Source of the DNA: Alphaproteobacteria bacterium
GTDB taxonomy: Bacteria > Pseudomonadota > Alphaproteobacteria > UBA828
Assembly: GCA_022820945.1 (NCBI GenBank)
Contig: JAJEEP010000040.1
Coordinates: 62,001-126,000, forward strand
Direction: 5' to 3'
Length of the DNA stretch: 64,000 nt
Shown: positions 1-12,660 of the stretch, piece after piece
Numbering within the stretch: the stretch's first letter is position 1
Layout of the letters: every line of letters starts with the position of its first letter
Made by a program: the position numbers and the translations under genes
Notes under the pieces: model-generated
Seen by the model: the letters and a program-made list of their open reading frames with translations, nothing else
What the model was told of the DNA's origin: nothing
Databases searched by the model: none

Positions 1-46
1 GACGGTGGGCTTCATGGGCGGCACGGCCGGTGCGGACCTCTCGGGC

Positions 47-829
47 TCAGACCGCGATCGTCCCTTCGAGATACTGTGCGGCGCGGCCGGAGAGTCGGAC
101 CCGGTCGCCTGCGACCGTACACCGGACCGTCCCGCTGCGCGCTGAGACCTGGCGAGCCTGAAAGGTCGTCTTGCCCAGGCGTTCCGCCCAGAAGGGCGCG
201 AGCATGCAGTGGGCGGACCCGGTGACCGGGTCCTCGGGGACCCCGAGCCGGGGGCTGAAGAAGCGCGAGACGAAGTCCGCGCTCTCGCCGGGCGCGGTCA
301 CGATGACCCCGCGGCGCTCTTCGAGCCGCGCCAGCGCCGTCATGTCGGGCCGGATGGCTCTGACTTGGGCCTCGGTCTCGAACAGCGCGAGATAGTCCAT
401 GTCGGCGAACACCGCCTGGGGTTCGGCCCCTAGGCCGGCGGAGAGATCGGCCGGCGACTCGACGGGGTGCGCGGCAAGCGCCGGGAAGTCCATGGTGAGG
501 TCGTCGCCGCTGCGGGTCACCTCCAGACGTCCGCTCCGGGTCTCGAAGGCGACCGAATCGGCGTCCGGTTGCACATGGTGAAACACGACATGGGCGCTGG
601 CGAGGGTCGCGTGGCCGCAGAGATCGACCTCGGCCAGCGGCGTGAACCAGCGCAATGCGTAGGCGCCGTTGGCCGACACGAAGAACGCCGTCTCTGACAG
701 GTTGTTCTCGTTCGCGATGGCCTGCAGCGTAGCATCGTCGAGCCAAGATTCGAGTGGACAGACCGCGGCCGGATTGCCGCCGAACACCGCGTCGGTGAAT
801 GCATCGATCTGGAATATCCGCAGGCGCAT
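47..829 (-). CDS. PhzF-family isomerase/epimerase-like protein
   Basis: A 260-residue protein of the PhzF (phenazine biosynthesis-like, diaminopimelate-epimerase fold) family. Visible family marks are the N-terminal IDAFTDAVFGGNPAAV segment, the NLSETAF motif carrying the conserved catalytic glutamate, the CGHATLA motif and the C-terminal PRLGVPEDPVTGSAHC motif, so both halves of the two-domain fold are present and the length is normal. I chose the ATG whose codon lies at 827-829 because homology begins there; the reading frame stays open upstream only as non-homologous sequence. It is divergent from the Sel1 protein across about 97 bases. Real substrates are unknown for most members; no phenazine genes are nearby, so a general isomerase role is all that can be inferred. 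Confidence 0.88.
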   Translation of the reverse strand: MRLRIFQIDAFTDAVFGGNPAAVCPLESWLDDATLQAIANENNLSETAFFVSANGAYALRWFTPLAEVDLCGHATLASAHVVFHHVQPDADSVAFETRSGRLEVTRSGDDLTMDFPALAAHPVESPADLSAGLGAEPQAVFADMDYLALFETEAQVRAIRPDMTALARLEERRGVIVTAPGESADFVSRFFSPRLGVPEDPVTGSAHCMLAPFWAERLGKTTFQARQVSARSGTVRCTVAGDRVRLSGRAAQYLEGTIAV

Positions 830-926
830 GCAACAGTTTATTGACGATCGCGGACAGGCGTGCAAGGTGAGGCGAGGGGCTGCGGCGCCGTGCGCCGCTC
901 CGCAACGATCGGGTTCCGCCGACGGC

Positions 927-2354
927 ATGAACCGCGACGCCTTGGCAGCACTCCGGATATTCCTGTTGGCCGCCTGCGTGGGGGCGGCGGCGCTTTGCGT
1001 GTCGGCGGTCACGTCACCGAAGGCGTCTGCCAAGGACTTCTTCGACGCCTACGAGGCGTTTCAGCGGGGCGACTACGAGGAGGCGCGCGCCATCTGGTCC
1101 ACGCTTGCCTACGACGGCGACGTCGACGCGCAATTCAACCTCGGCACGCTCTACGAGAACGGCCTTGGCGTGGAAACGGACGCCGAGCAGGCGGCCCGCT
1201 GGTACCGGGCTGCGGCAGCGCGCCGCGTGGACATGGCGCGGCTTGCACTGGCGCGCTTGCAGCGCACTGGCGCGCTCGAGCCGGAGCCGGACGAGGATCA
1301 GATCAAGCTCCTCGAGACCGCCGCCCGGCGCGGCCTTGCCGAGGCCCAATACGAGCTCGGCGTGGCTTACGATCGAGGGATCGGTGTCACCCAGAATTAC
1401 GCGACCGCGGCTGGCTGGTACCAGCGCGCGGCTGAGCAGGGGCTTACGGACGCCCAGTACAACCTGGCGACGCTGTTCGACGAAGGCCTGGGAACGCCGC
1501 GCGATTTCGAGCAGGCACGGGAATGGTACATGCGCGCTGCCGACGCCGGAGAGGCCCGGGCCATGAACAACCTGGGATATATCTACGAGAAGGGGCTGAC
1601 CGGCGTACGGGACTACGGTAATGCCGTCGTGTGGTATCGACGTGCGGCGCACAAGGGCCTTGCCATCGCGCAAAGCAACCTCGCGGCCCTTCACTATCTC
1701 GGCCGCGGTGTGACCCGCGACTTCGAGCAGGCCCATCGCTGGTACGGGGCCGCTGCGGAGCAAGGCGATACCGCGGGGCAGAACGGACTCGGCCTTCTCT
1801 ACGCCAACGGCCTCGGCGTCGAGCGCGATCTCGTCAGGGCGATGGCCTGGTTCAGCCTCGCAGTCCACGGGGAAGGCTCGGCCGCCGCAGACGCCAAGAC
1901 CTATCGCGACCGGCTCGCGCGCCTGCTATCGGTGGAAGAGCGTGCCGAGGCAGCAGCGCTGAGCGAAGAGATTCTGGCCCGAGCAGTTGCCGAGGAGGCG
2001 CCAGAGGAACCGGTCTTCGGCGTGTCCTTGCCGAGGCCGGCTAACGGCTTCCGCGATTCCGCCATCTACGCACAAAGGCTCCTCAAGTCGTTGGGCTACT
2101 ATGACGCGGCGGTGGACGGAGTCGCCGGTGAGTTCACAATCAAGGCGACGCAGCAATTTCTGAGAGAGAACGGGCTGAGAATGGACGCGCGGATTACCCG
2201 CGATCTGGTGGTAGCGCTGGAGCTAGAGCGAGAGGCACGGATCGCCGAAGCGGCGGCCGCTGCTGCCGCTGCCGCCGAAGACGCTGCGGGGCAGGAGAGC
2301 GTCGAGGAGCCGACCGGCGAAACAGCCGTGCGAAACGGGCAGGGCCAGTCATGA
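927..2354 (+). CDS. Exported Sel1-repeat protein with C-terminal peptidoglycan-binding domain
   Basis: A 475-residue protein with an N-terminal signal peptide (residues about 1-33: hydrophobic LRIFLLAACVGAAALCVSA then SPKASAKD). About six Sel1/TPR-like repeats follow, recognisable as AQ.NLG..Y..GLGV..D...A..WY..AA units spanning roughly residues 55-330. Near the C-terminus (about 385-430) is a peptidoglycan-binding_1-like segment (YAQRLLKSLGYYDAAVDG and TQQFL). The tail is low complexity and alanine-rich. Family knowledge: Sel1 proteins act as periplasmic scaffolds, and the PG-binding domain suggests attachment near the wall. The start was chosen at the ATG directly before the signal peptide; the frame is open further upstream without homology. 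The stop overlaps bamD by 4 bases (ATGA), so the two are translationally coupled. Confidence 0.88.
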   Translation: MNRDALAALRIFLLAACVGAAALCVSAVTSPKASAKDFFDAYEAFQRGDYEEARAIWSTLAYDGDVDAQFNLGTLYENGLGVETDAEQAARWYRAAAARRVDMARLALARLQRTGALEPEPDEDQIKLLETAARRGLAEAQYELGVAYDRGIGVTQNYATAAGWYQRAAEQGLTDAQYNLATLFDEGLGTPRDFEQAREWYMRAADAGEARAMNNLGYIYEKGLTGVRDYGNAVVWYRRAAHKGLAIAQSNLAALHYLGRGVTRDFEQAHRWYGAAAEQGDTAGQNGLGLLYANGLGVERDLVRAMAWFSLAVHGEGSAAADAKTYRDRLARLLSVEERAEAAALSEEILARAVAEEAPEEPVFGVSLPRPANGFRDSAIYAQRLLKSLGYYDAAVDGVAGEFTIKATQQFLRENGLRMDARITRDLVVALELEREARIAEAAAAAAAAAEDAAGQESVEEPTGETAVRNGQGQS

Positions 2355-3184
2355 GGCCTGCGCGTGCAATGAGTCCCACGTCCCCTGCGGCACTGGCTGC
2401 ATCGATCGTGCTGGCTCTGGCACTGCTCGTGGGCTGTGCGACCGAGGAAGAGGCCTACGTCGAACGCTCGGTCGAGGAGCTTTACAACGAGGCGATGGAC
2501 GGCCTGCTGGACGACGACTTCGAGGCCGCCGCGACGGGATTCGCCGAAGTCGAACGCCAGCATCCCTATTCCGTGTGGGCGACGCGGGCGCAGATCATGT
2601 CGGCGTTCGTCTACTACCAAGGCAACCTCTACGACGAGGCCATCGCCGCGGCCGAGCGGTTTGTCGAACTGCACCCGGGTCATCGCGATGCTGCCTATGG
2701 CTACTACCTGATCGCCATGTCCTACTACGAACAAATCTCGGACGTGGGCCGGGATCAGAGCACCACGGCGCGCGCGTTGCAGGCTCTGGAGGAGGTCGCG
2801 CGCCGGTTCCCCGGCAGCGTCTACGCGCGCGACGCCCGCCTCAAGATCGATCTGGCGCGCGATCATCTCGCGGGCAAGGAGATGGCCGTCGGCCGCTACT
2901 ACCTGCGGCGCGAGAATCACATTGCGGCAATCGGACGCTTTCGCAAGGTCATCGAGCTATACCAGACCACGAGCCATGCACCGGAAGCGCTGCATCGCCT
3001 GACCGAAGCCTACCTGGCGCTGGGCGTGCCCAACGAGGCGCAGACCTCGGCGGCGGTGCTCGGCCACAATTACCCCGGCAGCCGGTGGTACCAGCACAGC
3101 TATGCCTTGCTTGTCGACTCCGACCTCGAACCCGAGGCGGATGAGGGTTCGTGGATCAGCCGGGTCTTCGGCGACGTATTCTGA
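2351..3184 (+). CDS. bamD: Outer-membrane assembly lipoprotein BamD
   Basis: A 277-residue lipoprotein component of the BAM complex, which inserts beta-barrel proteins in the outer membrane. The N-terminus is a lipoprotein signal ending in LLVGC (lipidated Cys29). TPR-type helical repeats follow, with the family-typical segments YNEAMDGLLDDDFEAAATGF, ERQHPYSVWATRAQ, QGNLYDEAIAAAERFVELHPG and YYLRRENHIAAIGRF. Length matches the family. Translation is coupled to the Sel1 gene by an ATGA overlap, and recN follows after 9 bases. The bamD-recN-ligA order is a common alphaproteobacterial arrangement downstream of the ftsZ/lpxC region, which supports the lineage call. Confidence 0.95.
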   Translation: MRPARAMSPTSPAALAASIVLALALLVGCATEEEAYVERSVEELYNEAMDGLLDDDFEAAATGFAEVERQHPYSVWATRAQIMSAFVYYQGNLYDEAIAAAERFVELHPGHRDAAYGYYLIAMSYYEQISDVGRDQSTTARALQALEEVARRFPGSVYARDARLKIDLARDHLAGKEMAVGRYYLRRENHIAAIGRFRKVIELYQTTSHAPEALHRLTEAYLALGVPNEAQTSAAVLGHNYPGSRWYQHSYALLVDSDLEPEADEGSWISRVFGDVF

Positions 3185-3193
3185 CGCCGGCAG

Positions 3194-7659
<4,466 letters not shown>

Positions 7660-7663
<4 letters not shown>

Positions 7664-7983
7664 TGTGCGCCGCGGGAGAGATTGAGCCCGACCACGCCGA
7701 TGATGATGAGGATGATGGAGCCTATCCTGAGCGGTCCCATTGGCTCCTTGAACCAGATGTAGCCGATCATGGCGATGGCCGCTGTCCCGATACCGGCCCA
7801 GATCGCGTAGGACAGGCCGAGATCGAGCTTCTTCAGCGCAAGCGCGAACAACACGAAGCTGACGCCGTAGAGCACGAAGATCAGCGCCGTGAAGACGGGC
7901 TTGGTCAGCCCCTCGCTGAGCTTCATGGAGGTCGTGCCGCCGACCTCGAATACGATGGCGAGGGCAAGATAGAGCCAGTGCAT
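7660..7983 (-). CDS. Small multidrug resistance (SMR) family transporter
   Basis: A 107-residue protein with four predicted membrane helices, the SMR size and layout. Glu13 in helix 1 ([10 protein letters not shown]) matches the proton/drug-binding glutamate of EmrE, and [10 protein letters not shown] plus SYAIWAGIG are typical of the EmrE-like (cation/drug) branch rather than the guanidinium exporter branch. SMR proteins act as antiparallel dimers in the inner membrane, exchanging protons for hydrophobic cations. The start was placed at the ATG preceding MHWLYLAL; sequence upstream in frame is not membrane-like. Convergent with lipB with overlapping stops. I looked for a ykkC-type guanidine riboswitch upstream and saw none. 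Confidence 0.9.
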
Positions 7984-8099
7984 GGTGCGACTCCGCGCGA
8001 ATACCGACCGGGGCTCGTCATTCTTTGATGCGTGTCGCGGAGTCAAGGAATTGGAGGGAGAGGCATATCTCCGGCGGAAAAGGTAATGCCCCAGCTTGC

Positions 8100-8141
8100 G
8101 TGCGCCGGGGTGGGCGGGGACAATCGCCTCGCCCGGCGCAC
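8100..8141. promoter_or_regulatory. Long inverted repeat in the SMR/monooxygenase divergent region
   Basis: A perfect 10-bp stem (8100-8109 with 8132-8141), with a further 4-bp GGCG/CGCC pairing inside it. It sits in the 199-base divergent region, 41 bases before the monooxygenase-subunit ATG. It could be an operator, a 5'-UTR hairpin or a leader structure; which one cannot be told from sequence. Confidence 0.45.
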
Positions 8142-8167
8142 CCGCGTGCCGCGCGTGCCTGTTAGGC

Positions 8168-8180
8168 GACGGTGACCGTC
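8168..8180 (+). promoter_or_regulatory. Palindrome at the ribosome-binding position of the TmoE-like gene
   Basis: The sequence GACGGTGACCGTC is a perfect 6+1+6 palindrome two bases before the ATG at 8183, exactly where a Shine-Dalgarno sequence is expected. No good purine-rich SD is present. It may be an operator or may fold over the initiation region; this is inference. Confidence 0.35.
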
Positions 8181-8182
8181 CC

Positions 8183-9175
8183 ATGAGCGATCAGTCCGAC
8201 CTGTCGAAGCCGTTGAAGACCTGGAGTCATCTCGCCGGCAAGCGGCGGCGGCCGAGCGAGTACGAGATCGTCTCGACCAATCTGCTCTGGAGCACCGACG
8301 ACGAGATGCCGTGGGCCCTCTCGCCCGACATCGACATGAACAAGTGGTATCTCCGATACCGCAACAACTCGCCGCTCAAGCACGACGACTGGGACGCGTT
8401 CCGCGACCCCGATGAGCTGGTCTATCGCTCCTACAACGTCATGCAGGACGGACACGAGACCTATGTGGACGGGCTGATCCGCGACCACGCCAAGAACGAT
8501 CACGACAAGGGATTGGGTGCGGACTGGGTGGCGGCGTTGGCGCGGTTCTACACGCCGACGCGCTATCCGCTCCACTGCCTGCAGATGGGCTCCGCCTATC
8601 TGGTGCAGATGGTGCCGGCGAGCACGATCGAGAACTGCGCGATGTTCCAGGCGGCCGACCAGCTCCGCTGGGTCTCGCGCGTGGCCTACCGCACGAAGGA
8701 GCTCGCCAACACACACGCCGATGCGGGCTTCGTCAGCGGCGAGCGCAAGGCGTGGGAGGAGGATGCCTGCTGGCAGGGCTTCCGCGAGCTGCTGGAGCGC
8801 GTCCTCGTCGCCTACGACTGGGCGGAGCATTTCGTCGCGCTCAACGTCGTCGCCAAGCCAGCGTTCGACGAGGCCTGCGTCCGTCAGCTAAACCGCGCGG
8901 CCCGGAGCAACGGCGACACGCTGCTCGCCCAGATGCTCGACGCGCAGTGGGAAGACTGCGAGCGCTCGAGGCATTGGACTCAGGCGCTCGTCGAGTTCGC
9001 AGGCGCGGCCGAGGGCAATGCTGAGGTCATGGCGGACTGGGTCGCGACGTGGGCGCCCTTGGGCGATGCCGCCATCGACGCTTACTGCGCCGCGCTGCCG
9101 GACAATGCAGGAGCTGCAGACGAGGCGAAGGGCGCGGCGAGTGCCTTCCGCGCTTCGCTGGGCTTCACGGCCTGA
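8183..9175 (+). CDS. Toluene/phenol-type diiron monooxygenase hydroxylase beta subunit, orphan
   Basis: A 330-residue protein closely resembling TmoE/TouE-type beta subunits of bacterial multicomponent monooxygenases. The N-terminus has TWSHLAGKRRRPSEYEIVST, and SPLKHDDWDAFRDPDELVYR, LARFYTPTRYPLHCLQMGS and AYRTKELAN follow; length is that of the family. Beta subunits have the ferritin-like fold but normally lack the diiron ligands and pack against the alpha subunit that carries the active site. No alpha, gamma, ferredoxin, effector or reductase gene is present in this window. Instead the gene leads an operon with a thiolase, a crotonase and an acyl-CoA dehydrogenase. It may pair with an alpha subunit elsewhere or have a new role. 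Confidence 0.88.
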   Translation: MSDQSDLSKPLKTWSHLAGKRRRPSEYEIVSTNLLWSTDDEMPWALSPDIDMNKWYLRYRNNSPLKHDDWDAFRDPDELVYRSYNVMQDGHETYVDGLIRDHAKNDHDKGLGADWVAALARFYTPTRYPLHCLQMGSAYLVQMVPASTIENCAMFQAADQLRWVSRVAYRTKELANTHADAGFVSGERKAWEEDACWQGFRELLERVLVAYDWAEHFVALNVVAKPAFDEACVRQLNRAARSNGDTLLAQMLDAQWEDCERSRHWTQALVEFAGAAEGNAEVMADWVATWAPLGDAAIDAYCAALPDNAGAADEAKGAASAFRASLGFTA

Positions 9176-9213
9176 GACGCGCCCGCGCGGGCAGAATTCT
9201 TTGGAGGGATGAC

Positions 9214-10413
9214 ATGCGCAACGTGATGATCGGCGGGACCGGCATGACCCGGTTCGGCAAGTTCCTTGATACGAATCTGCGCGCGCTCGCTGCCGAGGCA
9301 GCGACGGCGGCGCTTGCCGATGCGGACACCTCGGCCGACGAGGTCGGCATGGTCTTCTTCGGCAACGCGGCAGGCGGGCTCCTGAGCGCGCAGGAATGCG
9401 TGCGCGGCCAGGTGGCGCTCCGCCATTCCGGCCTGCTGGGCAAGCCGATCGTCAATGTCGAGAACGCCTGCGCGTCGTCGTCCACCGCGTTTCATCTGGC
9501 GGTGCTGGCCGTGGGCTCCGGCCAGTGCGACGTGGCGCTTGCGGTGGGCGCCGAGAAGATGAGCAACGAAGACAGGACCGTGCCGATCAAGGCGCTGGAG
9601 GCGGCGGCGGACCGCGACGAGTTCGAGGAGCTGAAGAAACGGATCGCCCCGGAAGGCGCCGGCACGGGCTCGGTCTTCATGGACCTCTATTCGAGCCTCG
9701 CACGGGACTATGCGGAGCAGACCGGCGCGACCGCTGCCGACTACGCCCGCGTCTCGGTCAAGCAGCGGCGCGCGGGTGCGCTTAACGAGAAGGCGCAGTT
9801 CCAGGAGGAGGTCACGCTGGAGGACGTGCTGGAGAGCCGCATGATCGCGGAGCCGCTGACGCTGATGATGTGCTCCTCGATCGGCGATGGTGCCGCCGCC
9901 CTGGTGCTGATGAGCGAGGGCTACGCCGAGCGCAAGGCGGCCCACCCGGTCGCGGTGCTGGCGAGCGCGCTGCGCTCCGGGCAGGGCGACGACCCCGAGG
10001 CGCATCCGGTCGCTCAGGCTGCAGCCACGGCGGCCTACGAGACGGCGGGGCTCGGACCCGAAGACCTCAGCGTGGCCGAGATTCATGACGCTGCGGCACC
10101 GGCGGAGCTGATGCTCTCGGAGCAGCTCGGTTTTTGCCGGCCTGGCGATGCCGTCGGCCTGCTGCGGGACGGTGTTACCGCGCTCGACGGGCGCATGCCG
10201 ATCAACCCGAGCGGCGGGCTGCTCAGCAAGGGACACCCCATCGGTGCGACCGGCGCGGCGCAGCTCGTCGAGCTGGCCGACCAGATGCGCGGGCGCTCCG
10301 GCGCGCGCCAGAAGGAAGGCGCACGCTTCGGCCTTGCCGAGAACGCCGGCGGCTGGATCGGCGCGGACGCTGCTGCCGCCTGTGTCACCATCCTGGGCTC
10401 GACCAGGCACTAG
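9214..10413 (+). CDS. Thiolase (SCP-x / acetyl-CoA acetyltransferase-like)
   Basis: A 399-residue thiolase-fold enzyme that forms or cleaves C-C bonds in acyl-CoAs. The nucleophile is Cys86 in VENACASSSTAF. The second motif is EIHDAAAPAE, and the GGLLSKGHPIGATG motif carries the general-base histidine. The usual C-terminal CxG motif is replaced by ENAGGWIG, as in SCP-x-type or archaeal-type thiolases, so it may work on branched or steroid-like chains or need a partner. A strong SD (GGAGGGA, 9203-9209) precedes the ATG at 9214. It follows the TmoE-like gene after 38 bases and is probably in the same operon. Confidence 0.9.
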   Translation: MRNVMIGGTGMTRFGKFLDTNLRALAAEAATAALADADTSADEVGMVFFGNAAGGLLSAQECVRGQVALRHSGLLGKPIVNVENACASSSTAFHLAVLAVGSGQCDVALAVGAEKMSNEDRTVPIKALEAAADRDEFEELKKRIAPEGAGTGSVFMDLYSSLARDYAEQTGATAADYARVSVKQRRAGALNEKAQFQEEVTLEDVLESRMIAEPLTLMMCSSIGDGAAALVLMSEGYAERKAAHPVAVLASALRSGQGDDPEAHPVAQAAATAAYETAGLGPEDLSVAEIHDAAAPAELMLSEQLGFCRPGDAVGLLRDGVTALDGRMPINPSGGLLSKGHPIGATGAAQLVELADQMRGRSGARQKEGARFGLAENAGGWIGADAAAACVTILGSTRH

Positions 10414-10447
10414 CGCGGCGGCCTCGAGAGGGCAGAACCAGAAGGGA

Positions 10448-10465
10448 CCGGGCCGTCAGGCCCGG
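10448..10465. terminator. Hairpin after the thiolase gene
   Basis: A perfect 7-bp stem (CCGGGCC / GGCCCGG) with a GTCA loop, 35 bases after the thiolase stop. No T tract follows, so it may be an attenuating or mRNA-stabilising hairpin rather than a full terminator. Confidence 0.4.
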
Positions 10466-10475
10466 AGCGCGCGAC

Positions 10476-10526
10476 CGCCCGGCGATTGAGGGAAGCTGTT
10501 AAACCAGCGCCCGGCGATTGAGGGAA
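10476..10526. repeat. Two 19-bp perfect direct repeats between thiolase and crotonase genes
   Basis: The 19-mer CGCCCGGCGATTGAGGGAA occurs at 10476-10494 and again at 10508-10526, a 32-base period (about three helical turns). The second copy ends just before the SD/ATG region of the enoyl-CoA hydratase gene (start 10547). It could be a regulator half-site pair or a small duplication that includes the translation leader. Confidence 0.7.
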
Positions 10527-10546
10527 ATGAAAAAGAGGAGAAGGGC

Positions 10547-11329
10547 ATGAGCGAGAACGCCGTGCTGGTCGAGACCGCGGGCAGGGCAGGGGTCATCACC
10601 ATCAACCGGCCGGAACGGCTGAACGCGCTCGACGTGCCGACCTGCGGCGCCCTCGACGACGCCGTGAGCCAGGTGGAGGCGGACGAGGCGGTGCGGGTCG
10701 TGGTGTTCACCGGCGCGGGCCGCGCGTTCGTGGCCGGTGGCGATATCGCCGATCTCGACTCGCGCCGGGGCCTCGCACACTACGAGGAGTTCGCGGCGCC
10801 GATCCACCGGCTCTTCCGCCGGATCGAGACCCTGGACAAGCCCACCATCGCGGCCGTCAACGGCTTCGCGCTCGGCGGCGGCGCGGAGCTCATGCTCTCC
10901 ACTGACATCCGGGTGCTTTCGTCGGCGGCGAAGATCGGCGTGCCCGAGATCAATCTCGGGCTCTTCCCCGGCGCCGGCGGCTCGCAGCGCCTGATCCGCC
11001 AGATTCCGCTCTGTCGCGCCAAGGAGATGATGTTCACCGGCGCGCCCATTGGCGCGGAGGAGGCGGTGACGCTCGGCCTCGCCAACCGGGTGGTCGATCC
11101 CGAGGCGCTGATGGAGGGGGCGCTCGCGCTCGCCGAGAGGATCGCGGACAAGTCGCCGCTCGTGCTGCGCCTGCTCAAGCGCACCATCGATGCCGGCGCC
11201 GACATGCCGCTGCCGGCGGCGCTCGCCCACGAGCAGGCTATGATCTCACTGGTGCTCGACAGCGAGGACGCGCACGAGGGCTGCCAGGCGTTCCTGGAGA
11301 AGCGCAAGGCCAGCTTCAAGGGCGCCTGA
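10547..11329 (+). CDS. Enoyl-CoA hydratase/isomerase (crotonase)
   Basis: A 260-residue crotonase-fold enzyme. The oxyanion-hole segments are GAGRAFVAGGDIADL and NGFALGGGAELMLS. Both glutamates used by classical hydratases appear: one in GVPEINLGLFPGAGG and one in AKEMMFTG. So syn-hydration of 2-enoyl-CoA in beta-oxidation is the best call. It lies between a thiolase and an acyl-CoA dehydrogenase, giving three of the four beta-oxidation activities in one operon; a 3-hydroxyacyl-CoA dehydrogenase is not seen here. SD-like AAAAAGAGGAGAAGGGC precedes the ATG. Confidence 0.92.
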   Translation: MSENAVLVETAGRAGVITINRPERLNALDVPTCGALDDAVSQVEADEAVRVVVFTGAGRAFVAGGDIADLDSRRGLAHYEEFAAPIHRLFRRIETLDKPTIAAVNGFALGGGAELMLSTDIRVLSSAAKIGVPEINLGLFPGAGGSQRLIRQIPLCRAKEMMFTGAPIGAEEAVTLGLANRVVDPEALMEGALALAERIADKSPLVLRLLKRTIDAGADMPLPAALAHEQAMISLVLDSEDAHEGCQAFLEKRKASFKGA

Positions 11330-11332
11330 GCG

Positions 11333-12505
11333 GTGGAGGTCCAGCTCACGGAAGAACAGACGCTGATGCTCGAGACGGCGCGGCGCATCGGCGCCGCGTA
11401 CGGTCTCGACTATTGGCGGGCGCTGGACGAGCAGAGCGCCTACCCGAGCGCGATGTGGCAGGCGATCTGCGACGCGGGTTTTGGGGGCATCGCGCTGCCG
11501 GAGGAGCACGGCGGCGCCGGGCTCGGGATGCTCGACCAGGCGCTGGTGATCGAGGCGCTGTGCGAGGCAGGCGCAGGCAGCACCCTCGCCCAGATCTTCA
11601 TGGTGAACCCGATTTTTGGGGGTGTCGCCATCGCGCGCTACGGCACGGAGGCGATGCGGCGCGATCTGCTGCCGCCCCTCATCGCGGGCGACATCCAGTG
11701 CTGCATGGCGCTCACCGAGCCCGACGCCGGCACCAACAGCCTGGAACTCCGCACCTTCGCTGAGGCCCACGGCAACGGCTGGCGCCTCAACGGCCGGAAG
11801 ATCTGGATCTCGGCAGTGCCGACGGCGGACAAGATGCTGGTCGTGGCGCGCACCAAGAAGGTAGAGGAGTCGCAACGCCGCACCGACGGCATCTCGCTCT
11901 TCCTCGTTGACGTGGAGCGCGAAGGGCTGACCCACTCCACCATCGAGAAGGCAGGCACTCACTGCGTGCCGGCGAGCAATGTCTATTTCGAGAACACGCC
12001 TGTGGCCGGCGACGAGCTGGTCGGCACGCTCCACGGCGGCTGGAAGGAACTGCTGGACGTGCTCAACACCGAGCGTATCGTCACCACCGCCGGCCTCGTC
12101 GGCGCGATGCGGCTCGCGCTCCGGCTCGCGGTCGACTACGCCAACGAGCGCCGCGTCTTCGGCGACCGGCCGATCGCCTCATACCAGGGGCTGCAGTTCC
12201 CGCTCGCCCAGGCCAAGGCGGAGATCGAGTGCGCCGCGGTGATGAACCACAAGGCGGCCGCCCTGCACGATGCCGGCCTGCCCTACGGCGCGGAGGCCAA
12301 CATGGCCAAGCTCATCGCCGCGCAGGCGGCAGCCGAGGGGCTTGAGCGTGCGATGCAGACCATGGGCGGCATGGGCTACGCGAAGGAGATGCACCTGGAG
12401 CGGCTCTGGCGCGACGCGCGGCTCTTCCGCTTCGCGCCCGTCTCGGAGGAGATGATCCTCAACTACATCGCCGTGCACGACCTCGGCATGGCGCGAGGGT
12501 ATTGA
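11333..12505 (+). CDS. Acyl-CoA dehydrogenase family protein
   Basis: A 390-residue FAD enzyme of the acyl-CoA dehydrogenase family. The N-terminal helical domain, the MALTEPDAGTNS flavin/substrate motif and the NGRKIWISAV segment are intact, as is the C-terminal MGGMGYAKEMHLERLWRDARLFRFAPVSEEMI region. In the last motif the YEGT-type glutamate of MCAD-like enzymes is replaced by FAPVSEE, as in the group whose members end in APVS..M. It starts with GTG three bases after the crotonase stop, so the two are tightly coupled. Electrons would go to ETF. Substrate chain type is unknown. Confidence 0.92.
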   Translation: MEVQLTEEQTLMLETARRIGAAYGLDYWRALDEQSAYPSAMWQAICDAGFGGIALPEEHGGAGLGMLDQALVIEALCEAGAGSTLAQIFMVNPIFGGVAIARYGTEAMRRDLLPPLIAGDIQCCMALTEPDAGTNSLELRTFAEAHGNGWRLNGRKIWISAVPTADKMLVVARTKKVEESQRRTDGISLFLVDVEREGLTHSTIEKAGTHCVPASNVYFENTPVAGDELVGTLHGGWKELLDVLNTERIVTTAGLVGAMRLALRLAVDYANERRVFGDRPIASYQGLQFPLAQAKAEIECAAVMNHKAAALHDAGLPYGAEANMAKLIAAQAAAEGLERAMQTMGGMGYAKEMHLERLWRDARLFRFAPVSEEMILNYIAVHDLGMARGY

Positions 12506-12660
12506 AGGGCGACGGCTAGTCTTACAAGCAGCGGGGCAACGAAGGCACCCCCACCTTGTATCTCGTCCACTCGCCGTCGGGGTTATTGTGATGGCGTTGG
12601 ACGCGCGCGGGAGACCGATCCCGGTCTCGACATCGACGCGAGCCAATCAGGGAGGCACCC

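Noticed and set aside
669..926. N-terminal extension of the Sel1 protein
   Set aside because: The frame is open but the extension has no homology and would overlap the divergent PhzF gene; the signal peptide starts at 927.
7984..8182. Guanidine (ykkC or mini-ykkC) riboswitch before the SMR gene
   Set aside because: I looked for the conserved ykkC elements and paired ACGR loops and did not see them; the protein is also EmrE-like rather than Gdx-like.
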